Made by a program: the position numbers and the translations under genes | From: Gordionus sp. m RMFG-2023 | Lineage: Eukaryota > Nematomorpha > Gordioida > Chordodea > Parachordodidae | NCBI RefSeq assembly: GCF_954871325.1 | Contig: NC_088775.1 | Coordinates: 75,555,561-75,619,560, forward strand | Direction of reading: 5' to 3' | Length of the DNA stretch: 64,000 nt | Shown here: piece by piece, positions 1-11,279 of the stretch | How the letters are laid out: each line of letters begins with the position of its first letter | Position numbering within the stretch: position 1 is the stretch's first letter | Notes under the pieces: generated by a model | The model's database searches: none | Seen by the model: only the letters and a program-made list of their open reading frames with translations | Told to the model about the DNA's origin: nothing

Positions 1-170
1 TCAATTTTGTCGATGGAGCCTTCAAATTGGTAAAACAAAAATCAAAAAGTTTTTTCCAGTTGTCAGCATTTGTGATATTATTATTGAGTGATTGAATAGT
101 TATATTAAGTTTATTGGCTGTGAGTGTTCTGACTCCCCGAGGAATCCTAGATATCGTCAAGGGTAGTGTG
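1..170 (-). mobile_element. LINE fragment, linker before reverse transcriptase
   Basis: Read on the minus strand, this stretch gives an open segment containing 'IPRGVRTLTANKL' followed by a W-K-K-L-F-D-F motif and 'LKAPS'. That resembles the conserved linker just before the RT domain in a LINE family widespread in invertebrates (pattern IP-x-x-x-RTLAA-KL ... N-x-W-x-x-L-x-x-F ... P). Other pieces of what looks like the same family lie at 1744-2016, 9480-10264, 16038-17600 and 36100-36857. The window edge cuts the fragment, so the RT core, if present, lies outside. Family recognition is from remembered motif patterns; no search was possible. Confidence 0.55.
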
Positions 171-282
171 TTATATAACCAGTAATATCCTACACTTCAA
201 AAAATATTAATATTAAATTAACAATTGATTTTTTCTAGGTGGAGCATATATGTTAATGATTATTGTAGGTTGAATTTAGTAT

Positions 283-576
283 TCATATAGAGGTGACCAC
301 CTCTTTCAGATATATGAATGCAATTCCAGACCAATTATTGGAGGTGGTACCAGAACAAAAAAGCTTATAATCTTTGAAGTCTGCAGTATTATTTCCAGGG
401 CAGTGGGTTTCTTGAATGCCTACAATTTCTAATTTCATATATGCAAAGTCTCTAAGCAATACTACTAATTTGTTTTTCATTCCATTTATATTAAGAGATG
501 ATATTTGTAACTTACCGAAAATAATATGTTCCCTTTTAGTATATACGTTTGAATCTGAGATGTTATATTTAAACAT
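283..576 (-). mobile_element. LINE endonuclease (APE-like) N-terminal fragment
   Basis: A 97-residue open frame contains 'ISSLNINGMKNKL' and 'EIVGIQETH'. These are the opening strand and the catalytic QETH motif of the APE-type endonuclease of non-LTR retrotransposons (N and E being the metal-site residues). Only the first part of the domain remains, and the frame stops after 'SGIAFIYLKE'. It lies in the same orientation as the linker fragment at 1-170, but about 110 bases separate them and the rest of the endonuclease is missing. It may therefore be an internally deleted single copy or two different insertions. Confidence 0.65.
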
Positions 577-1743
577 TTAACTATTTTAAATCAATAAAAA
601 TTATGTAAAGTAAAAGTAATTTTGGAAATAAGTGCTAAATATAGTTATGGATAATTGGTTGTAGATAGATTACTATTCTAAGTATAATATAAAATTCAAA
701 ATAAAGGATTAAATTATTCTTAAAAATGTAGAGCATTAAATTAAAATATGTAAGGTTACTAGAAAAAAATTCCTAAAAAATAACTATTTTATTATATGAA
801 ATAAGAAGGTTACTTTAGGAAAATTGGCTGGTTTTAAAGATCAAGTTATAGAAAAATTTAAATAACAAGTTATAAGTTATGTTATAATAAAATATGAATA
901 TAGAAGAAAAAGTTAGAATTAATTTTAAAATAATTATTAAAACAATTTAATTTTAAAATAAATATTTTACAAGTTTTTTAGACAAAATTCTATAAAAATT
1001 TATAAAAAAATCAGCAATATTTGTTTACTATAACATAGCACTGTCTATCTTTCAGGTTTGCATTTTTCATTAAAATGTTATACCATAACTGATGTATTGA
1101 TAATTTGGGATAAGCTGATTGACAATTAATTTTAACTAAACTAATGAAAAAATTGATATGGCAATGGTATCTCAAGTCCGTGAATAATAATGATTCCAGG
1201 TTCACTATAATAATAATAACGTGGTAAATAATGAGGATCCTGAGCATTGCTGCTTAATACAAACAAGGATTTATGAGGACACTATTGATATTGACTCTTA
1301 AATGACAAAAATAATTGAAGGTAAAAAGAAGGAAAATATCAGACAAAGATAGTAAGCTCTTTAGGATAATGGGTCTCAGGAATTGGGATTACAATTACAG
1401 GGGTTGGATGCCTCCGGAATAGGACATGCTATATAGACATAACGTTATCTTACAAGGATATACTTACCTAACATAAGAATTACTTCTTTTCCATTTCTTA
1501 GATATCTAACCAGGCGTCACGTACATTATTATTTATATTTGGTTACAATTTCTTAACACTATCTTGCCGGTAACGGAACTAATACAACACCACTTTCGTA
1601 TTTCTCACTTCTTCACTTTGCTAGCTGGCTACATAGTGGTACTGTCCACTATAATAAAACGGATATACATCATGTATAGGATCTATATACTAGTGAATAT
1701 ACTTGGTGCACGCCTAACTCCTAGTGGGTGATGAGTGCAATTT
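577..1743. other. AT-rich stretch without a recognised gene
   Basis: Very AT-rich to about 1260, then moderately mixed base composition from 1260 to 1740. A 78-codon open frame at 1011-1247 has no recognisable motif and is probably chance. The 1370-1740 part could be more decayed LINE sequence next to the piece at 1744-2016, but no motif supports that. Confidence 0.4.
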
Positions 1744-2016
1744 CTAGGCGTGGTAATGAATGAATGAATTTATCCATACTGGGATTGGAGAATTATTGGT
1801 AGAGCATTCCAGAGGTTGGGAGAGTGCATCAAAAATAGGTTGAATATCATTATTTAAAGCAGGGTAGCTGTATAAAGGGAGGTCTATTTGGGCTGTTGGT
1901 AGTGAGACACCTGAGAGAGGACATCTATTTTTCCGGGGTCCATGGGTCGCTATTTTCCCATTTTTGGTAACAGAAATGTTTTTAGAACAGACAGAACATG
2001 TTGTGTATTTAAACAT
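1744..2016 (-). mobile_element. LINE N-terminal zinc-finger fragment
   Basis: A 90-residue open frame starts with C-x2-C, followed by 'KNGKIATHGPRKNRCP' and a Ser/Gly tail. This C-x2-C ... H-x5-C arrangement (pattern C..C...KNG...HGP..N.C..SG) is the N-terminal zinc-binding motif of the same LINE family whose linker and 3' parts occur elsewhere in the window. The frame ends about 70 residues after the motif, so this is a 5' fragment. A host zinc-finger protein is unlikely given the LINE pieces nearby. Confidence 0.5.
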
Positions 2017-2051
2017 ATTTTGTATTTATCTGAAATGTCTATATTGATATA

Positions 2052-2384
2052 AGGATGAAATTGTGGTAATATTAAATTATAAGATACTATTGTTGATTAT
2101 TAAGTGTTTTCTTGACAGCATCATATTTTATTTCATATTCATTTATAGGTTCTTTCAAGAAACTGATTTCATAATGAAACATAGACAATATTCAATGTGG
2201 GGTATGAGTACAATGTCAATATTTTCTGTATTTATCGGAATTGTCTTTTTAATGATCCAAGAATAAAATTGTGATAATGTTAAATTACAAAATACTATTG
2301 TTGTTGATTATTAATTCTTGGCAACATCATATTTTATTACATATTTATATATAGGTTATTTCAAGAAACTGAAATATCAATGAT
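2052..2384 (+). repeat. Two-copy tandem repeat of about 120 bp with unique spacer
   Basis: Positions about 2052-2177 and 2260-2384 are diverged copies of the same sequence. Both start with an AAGGATGAAATTGTG-like stretch, pass through ATACTATTGTTG and GCATCATATTTTATT, and end at TTTCAAGAAACTGA. About 80 bp of unrelated sequence lies between them. Each copy contains a possible splice acceptor (TTTATAGGTT / ATATAGGTT). The first copy opens a 38-codon frame with a hydrophobic tail. A host exon duplication is possible but not shown. Confidence 0.6.
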
Positions 2385-2716
2385 AATTTCATTGCATGTT
2401 TTAAGTTGCAAGGTTCTTGATATCTTATCTTGCACATCATAAAAGTTGTCTAAAGCTTCAATTGGGATCGTTAACAATTTGGTTCCACTAGTTTTAATAT
2501 GGAACGAAATTTATTCTATTTTCATATAAGGATGATAATTTATATCTGTAGGTATAATTTTGTGGATCTGTTATAGAATGTAGTTGATAGTATATGTCTG
2601 TGTTTGAAAATCATAATAGTTTTAAGGGTATGTGTAATGTGTAAGAAAACTATGAGAGGTATTGTTTGTAATTTTGATCCTGCACATCTAATGAATGATG
2701 GGCCAAAGAGACAGAA

Positions 2717-3515
2717 ATGATTTTCACGTTTATCGGTAAGTAATTAGATTATTTTATGAATGATAAAAATATTTAAAAGTAAATTAAAAAATTAATATGA
2801 AAATTAAATCAATTTATCTGATTCTTATTATCTAAGGAAATTATTTAACATTTATAAAATAAAATATTTTACAAATTTTTTACTTAAAACATTAAAAATC
2901 AACATGAGATGTTTTGCCATCTATATAAAATTTAATACTCTTATAAATTGACAATTGAACCTTGGAGAAGATAGTATTGATATTAAAATCTTACAAGGCA
3001 CTCACCTTCTAATAAAGAAAAAATGGCATGCTCATGCATCATTTTATTATTTAAATATTTATCATAAAAATTTAAAGTGAAACTTTTAATTTGAGGAAGG
3101 AGGTTTCTAAAACTTCTTCATTTTACTTATTTAAAAAATGATTATTTATCATTTAATAATGTTAAAATGCAAAAAATTTTAAAGTGTAAGAAGCTTATAA
3201 TTTATGGTAAATTTTTGCAATAGTTTTGTGTGTTGAAGAAAAAAAATGTGAATCTACTACTGATAGAAAGAGACCTGTAGATGAGACACCATTTGATGAT
3301 GATCCTCTAGGTATGCCTAAAATTACTGAGAATAAATCAAATTTAATTCTTTGTATCCATAGAAGTTAATATTATTAAAACCTTTTTCAGAAAGTACAAA
3401 AGAATTTTCCAAAATATCATTTAAAAAAATCCAAATTCAACATAATTCAATGCTTAAGTTGAAAGTTCTCAATGGTCCTTATTTCTGTTTTTCTTTGAAG
3501 AAGATGTTTAAATAA
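2717..3515 (+). CDS. Candidate small spliced host gene, function unknown
   Basis: Three plus-strand exons join in frame: 2717-2735 (ATG to a G|GTAAGT donor), 3224-3310 (acceptor TTTTTGCAATAG, donor CTAG|GTATGC) and 3391-3515 (acceptor CCTTTTTCAG, stop TAA). The last two exons are the better supported. The 80-bp intron between them has good sites, the reading phase carries across (codon split after G), and the stop overlaps an AATAAA polyadenylation signal. The product would be about 76 residues, starting with a short hydrophobic run 'MIFTFIVLCV' and continuing through an acidic 'DETPFDDDPL' segment to a basic tail 'CFSLKKMFK'. I do not recognise the family. The first exon is uncertain; an in-frame stop just upstream means it must be initial if real. 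The gene ends about 320 bp from SDHAF4, tail to tail. Confidence 0.4.
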
Positions 3516-3836
3516 AGAATAAAAAAATTATACCAAATAGTATGAAAGAAATAAAGGACATTGAATTGAATGTTATTTTTGAACTAATAGGTACTAGATT
3601 GGCCTTTAGAATCTGAAGATATTTATGATAAAAAAGCTTAAATTCTTGTAATGAACAATATTCTGTTATATTGTAAAAATTTACACTTTTTTCATTATAT
3701 TAAATAAGTAGCATATAATAGTAAATAAAGTCTATTAATTTATATAAAGGATCATTGAACCAATTTTGTAAGTGAAAAAAATCATTTTCATGCTATAATT
3801 TGGTCTTAATCATATGCATTACATAACCACAATATA

Positions 3837-4163
3837 TTAAAAATCTGAAACTCTTCCTCTCCTTTCCCAGTCATTGTATCTGGTTGGTTCAGGTCCTAAT
3901 GGTCCTCCAATTTCGCCTGTTTCAGGATTAACCCCATTTTCAAATGGTTTATATTTATAATATATATTTTCTCCATCTTGAGTTTGGGATTTATCAATTT
4001 TAACTCTTTTTCTATTGTGCGGTACATCAAAAGGTGTATCAGCTAAATCGGCTTTATCGCGATATGTTACAACTGTTGTTGACAATTTAAAAGAATTCAG
4101 GCAGTTGTATATTTTAAAATTTTTATAAAAAAGTGATCTATAAACCATAGGCAACATAGGCAT
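3837..4163 (-). CDS. SDHAF4: Succinate dehydrogenase assembly factor 4
   Basis: A single-exon 108-residue protein ends in '[20 protein letters not shown]' plus DF, the hallmark C-terminus of the SDHAF4/DUF1674 family (G-P-x-G-P-E-P-T-R-Y-x-D-W-E-R-x-G-R). The family is known as a mitochondrial matrix chaperone that binds flavinylated SDHA, protects it and promotes its assembly with SDHB into complex II. The first 30 residues ([17 protein letters not shown]...) are rich in Arg, Lys, Ser and aromatic residues without acids, as expected of a mitochondrial targeting peptide. The middle is variable, as usual. Length matches family members of 100-120 residues. The start is the first ATG of the open frame. 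The nearest gene is a convergent plus-strand candidate. Nothing suggests it is broken. Confidence 0.93.
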   Translation of the reverse strand: MPMLPMVYRSLFYKNFKIYNCLNSFKLSTTVVTYRDKADLADTPFDVPHNRKRVKIDKSQTQDGENIYYKYKPFENGVNPETGEIGGPLGPEPTRYNDWERRGRVSDF

Positions 4164-6009
4164 CGATAATAATAATTGACATTAGATAAAAAAAAATATA
4201 GTAGATTGTGATATAAAACAAAATGGTTTCTATATATAATTTTTTCTAAGATAAAACCAATGACATAATATGTCATTGGATAAAAAATGACTGTTAAGGT
4301 AATAGTTAGTATTCATTATTATTCCTTATAGATATTAACTAAGTACGCCAATATTTAATTATTAATACTTAATAAATAATATTTTATAAATAATTAGTTA
4401 ATATTTAATATATTAAATCTCTTCAATATTATTCAACCCCTAGTATATTGTGTAATGTTATTCAGCTTCTATATAATTAATGTCTGTTTAAGAAACATAT
4501 TATTTAAAGAGAAAATAAATTTTTTTAGGATATTTTAAGTAAGTCATCTAATATTTTTTAACTATTAACACTTAATAAATAACATTCAATTTATATATAA
4601 TTGGTCAATATTTAATATGATTTGTCAAGTTATAATAAGAAAGCTCTCCAATATTATTCAACTCCTAGTATTTTAAGAAATGTTATTCAGCTTCTATATT
4701 ACTATATTATTAATGTCTGTTAGAAGAAACTTATTATTTAATTGAGAACTAGAGATGTAAAGGTAGGGAAATTTCCCGTTCGGGAATATTCCCCGGGAAC
4801 ATTCATATTTTCCCGGGAAATTTCCCTTAATATAAATATATTATTTATTTGCAAAAATTATGATTTATATTTTATAAAATATAATATTTTATTTCAATAA
4901 TTATGATTTATAATTTAATTTATAAATAATTTTTATTTTCCTTGTGAGTCTTTAAACTTATTTTTTTTATTAGTGCAATCATTGAGTGCAATTTTTCAAA
5001 TCTATAATTTTAAAAGTACAAAAATAAAGGTAAAATGTTTCACATTATATTCTCATACATAATATTAATGTGATATATTATAGAATTATTAATAATTAAT
5101 GATATATTTAGATTTGATATATAATAGTGCGCACAAATTGAGCGTTTGCATTATGTTTGTTAATGTAACGCATCTTTGTTTAGATTGAAAGCAGTATGTT
5201 TTTTATTAAAGTTTTTTTTTATAATTTCTTAAACAAAAAGAATTTATTTCTTACCTTAAGGTAAAAGGAAGTTTAATTATATTTGTTTATTTAGATTTCC
5301 TAAGAATTTATGATTCAATCAGGGTTTTCAAATTTTTTTGTGGCCTTGGATGCAAAACATATGTATATAAATGTTTCTTTGTTTATCCTACCTTAATTTA
5401 TATATTTATAATAATCTATATTTTAATAAAAATGTGAAATAAATTTTGAATAGTTTGCATATTTATATATTTTATATTTTTTTCAAGACACTAGATATAA
5501 AAATAAATAGATTTAGAAATATTGCTAATCAAATTTTAAATTTATGATATAATTTGATTAAATCTATCTAATAATTGCTAAATAAATTTTGAATAGTTGC
5601 TTATTTATATATATTTTACAAAATAATTTTAATTACATTTTTCAATCTTTAATTATGAAAATGTACACCATAATAAGAGTATTAAATCTCTTATTTAATA
5701 AAATATAAATAAATAGAATTACAAAAAAAAAACAAATCAATTTTCATAGATATAATTTCATTAAATAATGAGGTTTGATTTTCAGGTATATCTGTTGAAT
5801 TTGGAGGCCACAATTCAATTTTCCATTAAAGTATAATACAATGGAGATACTTCATTTTTGAAAAAATATTTGTTTGATTTATATTTTATAGAGAAACATT
5901 CTGTAATAATGTTAAATTTATAGATAAATATATATTTTACTGGCTCTCAAGGCACCCTTTCCAAAAGAGTCAATATATCCAACAATGCATTTAATTTTAA
6001 CTCACTTGC

Positions 6010-6114
6010 CTTCCTTTGGTATAATTTCTTTAGGACTAAAACTATCCTCTATTGTTGGCTCCATGAATTTAATGTAATCATACCATCTGTATGAGAGTTT
6101 AGAGCCAGAAGCTC
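6010..6114 (-). other. Exon-like segment inside the nested element
   Basis: On the minus strand, an acceptor AAGGTTTCAG is followed by 105 bp open in one frame, containing 'KLSYRWYDYIKFMEPTI', then a donor of the rare GC type (GAAG|GCAAGT). An overlapping frame (6049-6231) gives 60 codons with 'GMEFPLHDTT'. I do not recognise either peptide. It could be a fragment of captured host gene, remains of an unfamiliar transposase, or chance. Less AT-rich than the rest of the element. Confidence 0.3.
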
Positions 6115-6384
6115 CTGAAACCTTGCACAATTATCTTGGTCTTTAAAGTTTTGCAACTTCTTCTTTATGCATGCTACAGTTGTATCATGCAATGGAAATT
6201 CCATCCCCATATTAAAAATATAATTTATCATTATTTATATATATTTACCTTAAACTACTGGTTAATAAACCATCTAATACTAATATAGAATTCTTATGGT
6301 CTGGACGCTGCTGGCTTCAGACCATTTGTTGAGTTTCCAGTAAGGTACAAATTTTTTTAGTAACCTTATCATCCCTTCTAAAAT

Positions 6385-6500
6385 TATAATATGTATCCTA
6401 AAATTATATAAATATAAATTCCAAAATTATATAAATATAAATTCCAAAATTATATAAATAATCATTTCTAAAATTATATAAATATCAATTAATATATTCT
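6385..6500 (+). repeat. Tandem repeat, about 21-bp unit
   Basis: About five imperfect copies of AAATTATATAAATATAAATTCC lie in a row within the nested TIR element. A second local duplication of about 55 bp (CATACTATATAACTGATATAATG-like) sits just outside the element at 6721-6815. Confidence 0.75.
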
Positions 6501-6840
6501 AAATAATATAATATCAATTAATATATGAAATAAATTATATCTACAATTTGTATCCATTTTTAAATTTTAGCGCAAAATTAAAAAAGCATAGAAAAAATCT
6601 AACCAGTTTGCTTTTTTATTAACGTTTGCCGTAAAAAAATCCAAGCTGCACTCTACCATATTAGCTTTTAAAACGGAGAGTTGCAACGCTCAATTTGTGC
6701 GCACTATAAGTATCATTATATGTTAATCATACTATATAACTGATATAATGATTTATTATGTTTAATATATTTTAATCATACTATATAACTGGTATAATGA
6801 TTTATTGATGTTTGATTTAAATTAATATGATTGCAATTAT

Positions 6841-8736
6841 AGATGCCTCGGAAATCTTCCAATATCTGGAAACATTTTATTAAAGATAGAGCTAATAACA
6901 AGAAAGGATATATATCAATATGCAAATATTGTCAATTAACATATAATTTCCCAAATTCAACAAAGATGTCTCAGCATATCAAAAAATGTCAAGGGTATAT
7001 TAACAGTTTACAATTATGAAGTTGATCGTGATAATAATAATTCTACTGAAGAGGATGTTGTAGTATGTTTACCAGATTCCAGTAATCCTAATAAAATTAT
7101 ATCCCAAAAAAACATAAATAAAACCATTCTAAATACTTTTAAAGAAAATACCAATAATTTTAATGCTGGCACATCTAAAAACCGAACAAAATCAAACGCA
7201 ACTTGACAGTGCTTTGGCATTGGCTCTTTTTATGTCAAATTGCCCTTTTAATTTAGTTGAAAATAAATATTTCATCAATTTTTTAAAATTAATGCATCCA
7301 GCCTATAAAATTCCTTCTAGACATGCAATTAGTAAAACATTACTAGATTTTGAATACATTAAAGTGAAAAATATTATTAACAATAAATTCAATAATTTAA
7401 AAGATTTTACTCTCATAAGCCATGGCTGGACAAATATTCGCGGAGAGTCCATTATTAATTTTATAATAATCACTCCAGAACCAATTTTTTTTAAATCCAT
7501 TGACACAGGTTCCAGTGCTCACACTGGTGAATATATCGCATCTGAGTTGATCAAGGTATTAGAAGAAATTGGTTGTCAAAAATTTATCTCACTAGTAACT
7601 GATAATGCAAGGAATATGAAAAAGGCCTGGAGTCTTGTTAAGGCAAAATATAATTATATTGAATGCTTTGGATGTGCCGCACATGGGTTGAATCTGCTTA
7701 TTAAAGATTTATGCCACATACCTTTTATTGAAAAGATCATCAAAAAAACCAAGCAAATAATTAAATATATAAAATTTCATGGTATTTTATTAGCAACTTT
7801 TAAAGAAAGGCAAATATTGAAAGGATATAAATCTTCCTTAAAAATTCCAAGTCCGACAAGATGGGGAGGTTTTGTTATAATGTTGCAAAGTGTTGTGAAA
7901 AATAAGGAAGTTTTGCAAGAGATTGCAATTTCTAGTTTATTTACAAACAAACAAAGCTTATTATATTAGACAAAGAAGGATACTGGGATAAATTAGAGTC
8001 TGTACTGACCTTTTTGGAATTTATTTATAAGAAAATTATATTTGTAGAATCGGATTCAGCGGCATTATCTGACGTTCCAGAAATATTTTGGGACATAAAA
8101 GATAAACTCAATTCATCAACTTTTATTTTTAATGAAAATGATTTGAAAAGTGCTAAGATGCATATTAAAAAACGAAAGAAATTTTATTGCCGAGAATATC
8201 ATTATGCAACAAATCTTCTGGATCCTCGATATTATGGTGTGAAATTAACAGACCGTGAATTAACAGCAGCATTAAATATAATAAATATTATTTCAAGCCA
8301 AATTAATTGCGATATTGGAAAAATTATGGGTAATTTAGCAGAATATCGTTCAAAACAAGGTTTCTATAAAAGAGTTGGCATATGGGAGAGCTCAATCTAT
8401 ACCAAACCACTCATATGGTGGAAAGGGTTGCGTACAAATCAACCCCTTTGTCAAGTGGCAGTAAGATGTCTTTCGATACCACCCTCAAGTGCCTCGTCAG
8501 AAAGAGTCTGGTCAGCATTTGGAAAAATTCATTCAAAAACGAGAAATAGAAGAGTCGAAAAATTAATATCAATAAGGCATAACATACATTTAAAGGATCA
8601 TACAAATACATCAAGTTCGGGATATCATCAAAAGAGTTCAGATTCCGATTTTTCAATATCAAGTGATAATGATGATATTTCAATTTCATCCCATGAAGAT
8701 ATTGATGCTATTTCATTAGCATCCCAAGAATTTTAA
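6841..8736 (+). pseudogene. hAT transposase (BED, DUF659, hAT-C), frameshifted
   Basis: The N-terminus (6841-6990) is a BED zinc finger: 'MPRKSSNIWKHF' ... C-x2-C ... H-x4-C. The central open frame 7163-7969 carries the DUF659/RNase H-like region, with 'HGWTNIRGESIINF', the catalytic-D segment 'LVTDNARN' and 'GCAAHGLNLL'. The last frame, open from about 7945 to 8736, ends in the hAT dimerisation motif 'IPPSSASSERVWSAFG'. Three reading frames are used: one shift near 7000-7160 and one near 7950. A short intron after the BED exon could explain the first, but no good site is visible; the second looks like a true frameshift. The acidic Ser-rich tail after the hAT-C motif is unusual but open. All three frames keep protein-like composition, so decay is recent. 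Confidence 0.9.
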
Positions 8737-9027
8737 ATGTAATTTCTGATACATGCTTTTTGTAATTAATAAAGTTATTCAAAAAATGATGTTTATAGTG
8801 TATTTAATTTTGTCTTTATTGTTTAATTATATTATTTTCCCTTAGTTCCTCAAATTTAATAAAGTTATTCCATAAAAAAAATTGAAAGGTTTAAAGTATA
8901 TTTTGTGGTTATTTTTTAATTTTCCATTATTCGTTTTTTCCCCCAATTTTTCCTTTTTTCCCCAATTTTCCCGGATAAATTTCTCCTGAACCAATTTTCC
9001 CGGGAATTTTACATCTTTATTGGGAAC

Positions 9028-9479
9028 TGATTAAGAAAATAAATTTTTCTAAGTAAAGATATTAAGATACTTCATGAGTATTATTAGTTACAATTTTTTA
9101 GTCAGTTATAAAATAATAAGGTATATTGAGGTTATTTTAAAATAAAATTATTATAACTTAAAATAAATATAATTAATTAAATAATAACCATATGGTATAT
9201 GGAAGAAATAGCCTTCTTTCATCCTTTCCTTCTTATCTTCTTACTTATATTACTCATAACTAAATAAAACTATAATCAGATAGGGTGTAGTTCCACTCTT
9301 TTTATGATAAAACTACTGAGTTACAAGGTTTGTTAGTATCCTTGAGAAAAAAATTGGCATAATTATATGGAGAGCGGGTCTCCATATAATTCACGTGCGC
9401 TCACTTTGGGTAGGTCTATGACCAACGTGCTTGTTATGATATGATATGATGATAAAGGTGAAAAATATAAAAATAAAAT
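9028..9479. other. AT-rich intergenic sequence
   Basis: No gene recognised. A short palindrome ATATGGAGAGCGGGTCTCCATAT lies near 9368-9392, followed by a moderately GC-rich patch to 9430. Confidence 0.4.
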
Positions 9480-10264
9480 TTACGAAAAAGGATAAGGGAT
9501 AAAATATGAAAAAGGATAGGGGATGAAATATGAAAACCAGGAAAGGAAAGGGAAGTAAGAAAGCATAGACATGGAAGATTATTCAATGGAAGAGATAAAA
9601 CTTAGATAGTTAGAGTGAATAATGGTGGTAATAAGTCATTGTCGTAAGAAAAGGTATTCTTTAGGCTGGTCGGGTTTTTCACGAATCCGTTTGCTTGATT
9701 CTTTAAAAAAACATAGTGCTACCGAAGGTGGTGAGAATGGAGCAGGCGATGGGTATGAATAAGAAAGAAGAGTCTATGGAACTGTATTTGATGATTTTCC
9801 GGAATCCTGCAAGGGTGAGGGCATCGACGTTGTGGTTAGATGGTGCGTTTGGATCAATGTAGGTTGAAGTCCCAAACCAGGAGCTAACCCCTCGACCAAG
9901 AAATCAAGGACATTCCATCAGAATGTTTTTCATCGGTTCTAAAAATACCGGTTGGTTTAAGTTTAGATGGAATGCCTGCTGATTTCAGGACACGTAATAT
10001 GATATCATTACATTTGGTGTGCCGTGGAAACGGCCTCGACAAAGGCGGCATGGAGAAAATGTCTACCCTTGCAATCAACGCTGGTTTTTCAATGTTTAAA
10101 TTGGTACGGTAGAACACTTTCACAATAGAGCCGTAGTCCAATAGCAAATATTAGTTCGTCAGCAAGGTTGCTAGAGGGTATGGTTTCCAGAAACTCATAA
10201 CCAGATCTTTGGTTCATTTGCTGAATAACCGTGAGATCGTCATCGTGGAGGCTCAATTTTAGAT
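9480..10264 (-). mobile_element. LINE 3' fragment, C-terminal domain
   Basis: The minus strand encodes 'CNDIILRVLKSAGIPSKLKP' followed by 'GIFRTDEKHSDGMSLISWSR', matching the C-terminal part of the LINE family (pattern H-x3-N-x2-L...L-x2-AGIPS-x-LEP-x-GL-x-R-x-DGKRPDG). The region is closely similar in DNA sequence to 36100-36857, including the 3' part at 9580-9880. The PDG...W-x-x-G...WD-x-T layout resembles a restriction-like endonuclease core, which is inference. The frame is open for about 88 codons and then shifts relative to the 36-kb copy. 5' truncation is typical of LINEs. Confidence 0.75.
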
Positions 10265-11056
10265 AGACGGAGCTTTCTTTGAGTGAAATATCTTTGTTTC
10301 TCTGTAAACACGAGAAGGGTTGTGGAGTGTTTGGGACAACGGAATTGTCTCAAATGGTCTGACATACATTTTTTATATATGGTAATTCATCATTTGCAAA
10401 CTATATGTTTGTTATCATTATCAATCAATTTAAATTACAATTTTTTTTCATTAATATTAATGGCTAGTTACTATTCTAATATTTAAATATCATTATTGTA
10501 TAAATATTTTTAAGATAAATGCAATATATAAAATAGAGATAAATTTAATATATAATTATAACACGTGTTAATTTTCGTATTATATATTTCGATTCCTTTA
10601 AATACTTATGAGGTATTTAAAAAATATCTAATTTTGAATATTATTTTAAAAGTATAAGAATTTCCTTTTATATATAAACTGTAGATTACGCGACAGGCAC
10701 TAAAATACAGTCCCAATTGTGATGGTCAAGCATTCATATTTGGCTTTTCGAGGGCTATTAGTTTGTCCTACAGTTGGAGTGGTCTGATGGATTCGATGAC
10801 AAATCCATGAGAAATTTTATTACAAGATGTGAGGTTTTATAGAATTGAGAACTGGCTGACATTGAGAGGAATGTGAGATTAAACAGATTGAACGAACCCG
10901 CCCTATTGAAGAGTCTTGGATGGATAAAATATGCACCGTGGTGAAATTGGTTGAGAATGTGTTAGGTGTCGAAAGCAATATGATGTAATCTCCAGGAGAG
11001 TTCTTGATTTAAATTTATTGTAGCTAGCGTCGCTTTGCAAGAGTCCATGGATGTGG
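10265..11056. other. Unassigned sequence, partly gene-like composition
   Basis: 10265-10680 is AT-rich without motifs. From 10680 to 11056, and again after the MITE to about 11420, base composition is less AT-rich. Broken frames read like a decayed retrotransposon gag ('FDDKSMRNFITRCEVL' on the plus strand), but no diagnostic motif is present, so no family is called. Confidence 0.3.
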
Positions 11057-11279
11057 TAGTGTTGTTAAACGGCTCGTTTTGAGCCGAATTTTAAAAACGG
11101 CTAACTCAATATTTTATTCAGAATAATATTATGCAAGCCTAAAGATTTTTCTTGTAGAAGGAACAAAGGTTTGGACATCTACTAGCGGAATCTAGAGGCT
11201 TAGTCAAAATTAATCTGGATAAAATATTGAGTTAGCCGTTTTTAAAAATCGGCTCAAAACGAGTCGTTTAACAACATTA
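11057..11279. mobile_element. 223-bp hAT-like MITE, copy 1
   Basis: Ends TAGTGTTGTTAAACGGCTCG / inverse, with TIRs of about 60 bp that continue through AACGGCTAACTCAATATTTTA. The length equals copies 2 and 3 exactly (223 bp). The flanks share GATGTG on both sides, a decayed 8-bp duplication shifted by one base. No coding capacity. Confidence 0.88.

Larger units (their letters stand above)
5125..6706. mobile_element. Nested TIR element with TAA target duplication
   Basis: The termini TAGTGCGCACAAATTGAGCG (left) and its inverse at the right match over about 24 bp. They are flanked by TAA on both sides (5122-5124 and 6707-6709). A 3-bp TWA duplication is typical of PIF/Harbinger elements, but no transposase of that type is visible, so the element is probably non-autonomous. 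It is 1582 bp long, inserted inside hAT A, and mostly AT-rich. It contains an exon-like segment at 6010-6114, a 21-bp-unit tandem repeat near 6385-6500 and a 7-bp-stem hairpin at 6297-6324 (TGGTCTG...CAGACCA). Confidence 0.75.
4750..9019 (+). mobile_element. hAT transposon A with 8-bp target duplications
   Basis: The ends are TAGAGATGTAAA and its near-complement TTTACATCTTTA. Immediately outside lie TTGAGAAC (4742-4749) and TTGGGAAC (9020-9027), an 8-bp duplication with one mismatch, the size made by hAT transposases. Subterminal sequence at both ends is full of TTTCCCGGGAA-type motifs (4763-4830 and 8925-9005), probably transposase-binding repeats. The element carries a BED/DUF659/hAT-C transposase on the plus strand and is interrupted by another TIR element at 5125-6706. 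Without that insert it is about 2.7 kb, normal for the superfamily. Confidence 0.92.
4325..9060 (+). repeat. Tandem duplication of about 240 bp, second copy split by a hAT
   Basis: The stretch 4325-4530 recurs from about 4545, with shared blocks such as ATTAATACTTAATAAATAA, CAATATTATTCAAC, GTTATTCAGCTTCTATAT and TTAATGTCTGTT. The second copy is interrupted at 4750 by the hAT transposon and resumes after it at 9028 with GAAAATAAATTTTTCTAAG. This independently supports the hAT boundaries, because the duplicated copy shows the empty site. Confidence 0.7.

Noticed and set aside
2063-2266. 67-codon frame with a hydrophobic C-terminal segment
   Set aside because: Half of it is the tandem repeat, and no flanking exon fits; not convincing as a membrane protein gene.
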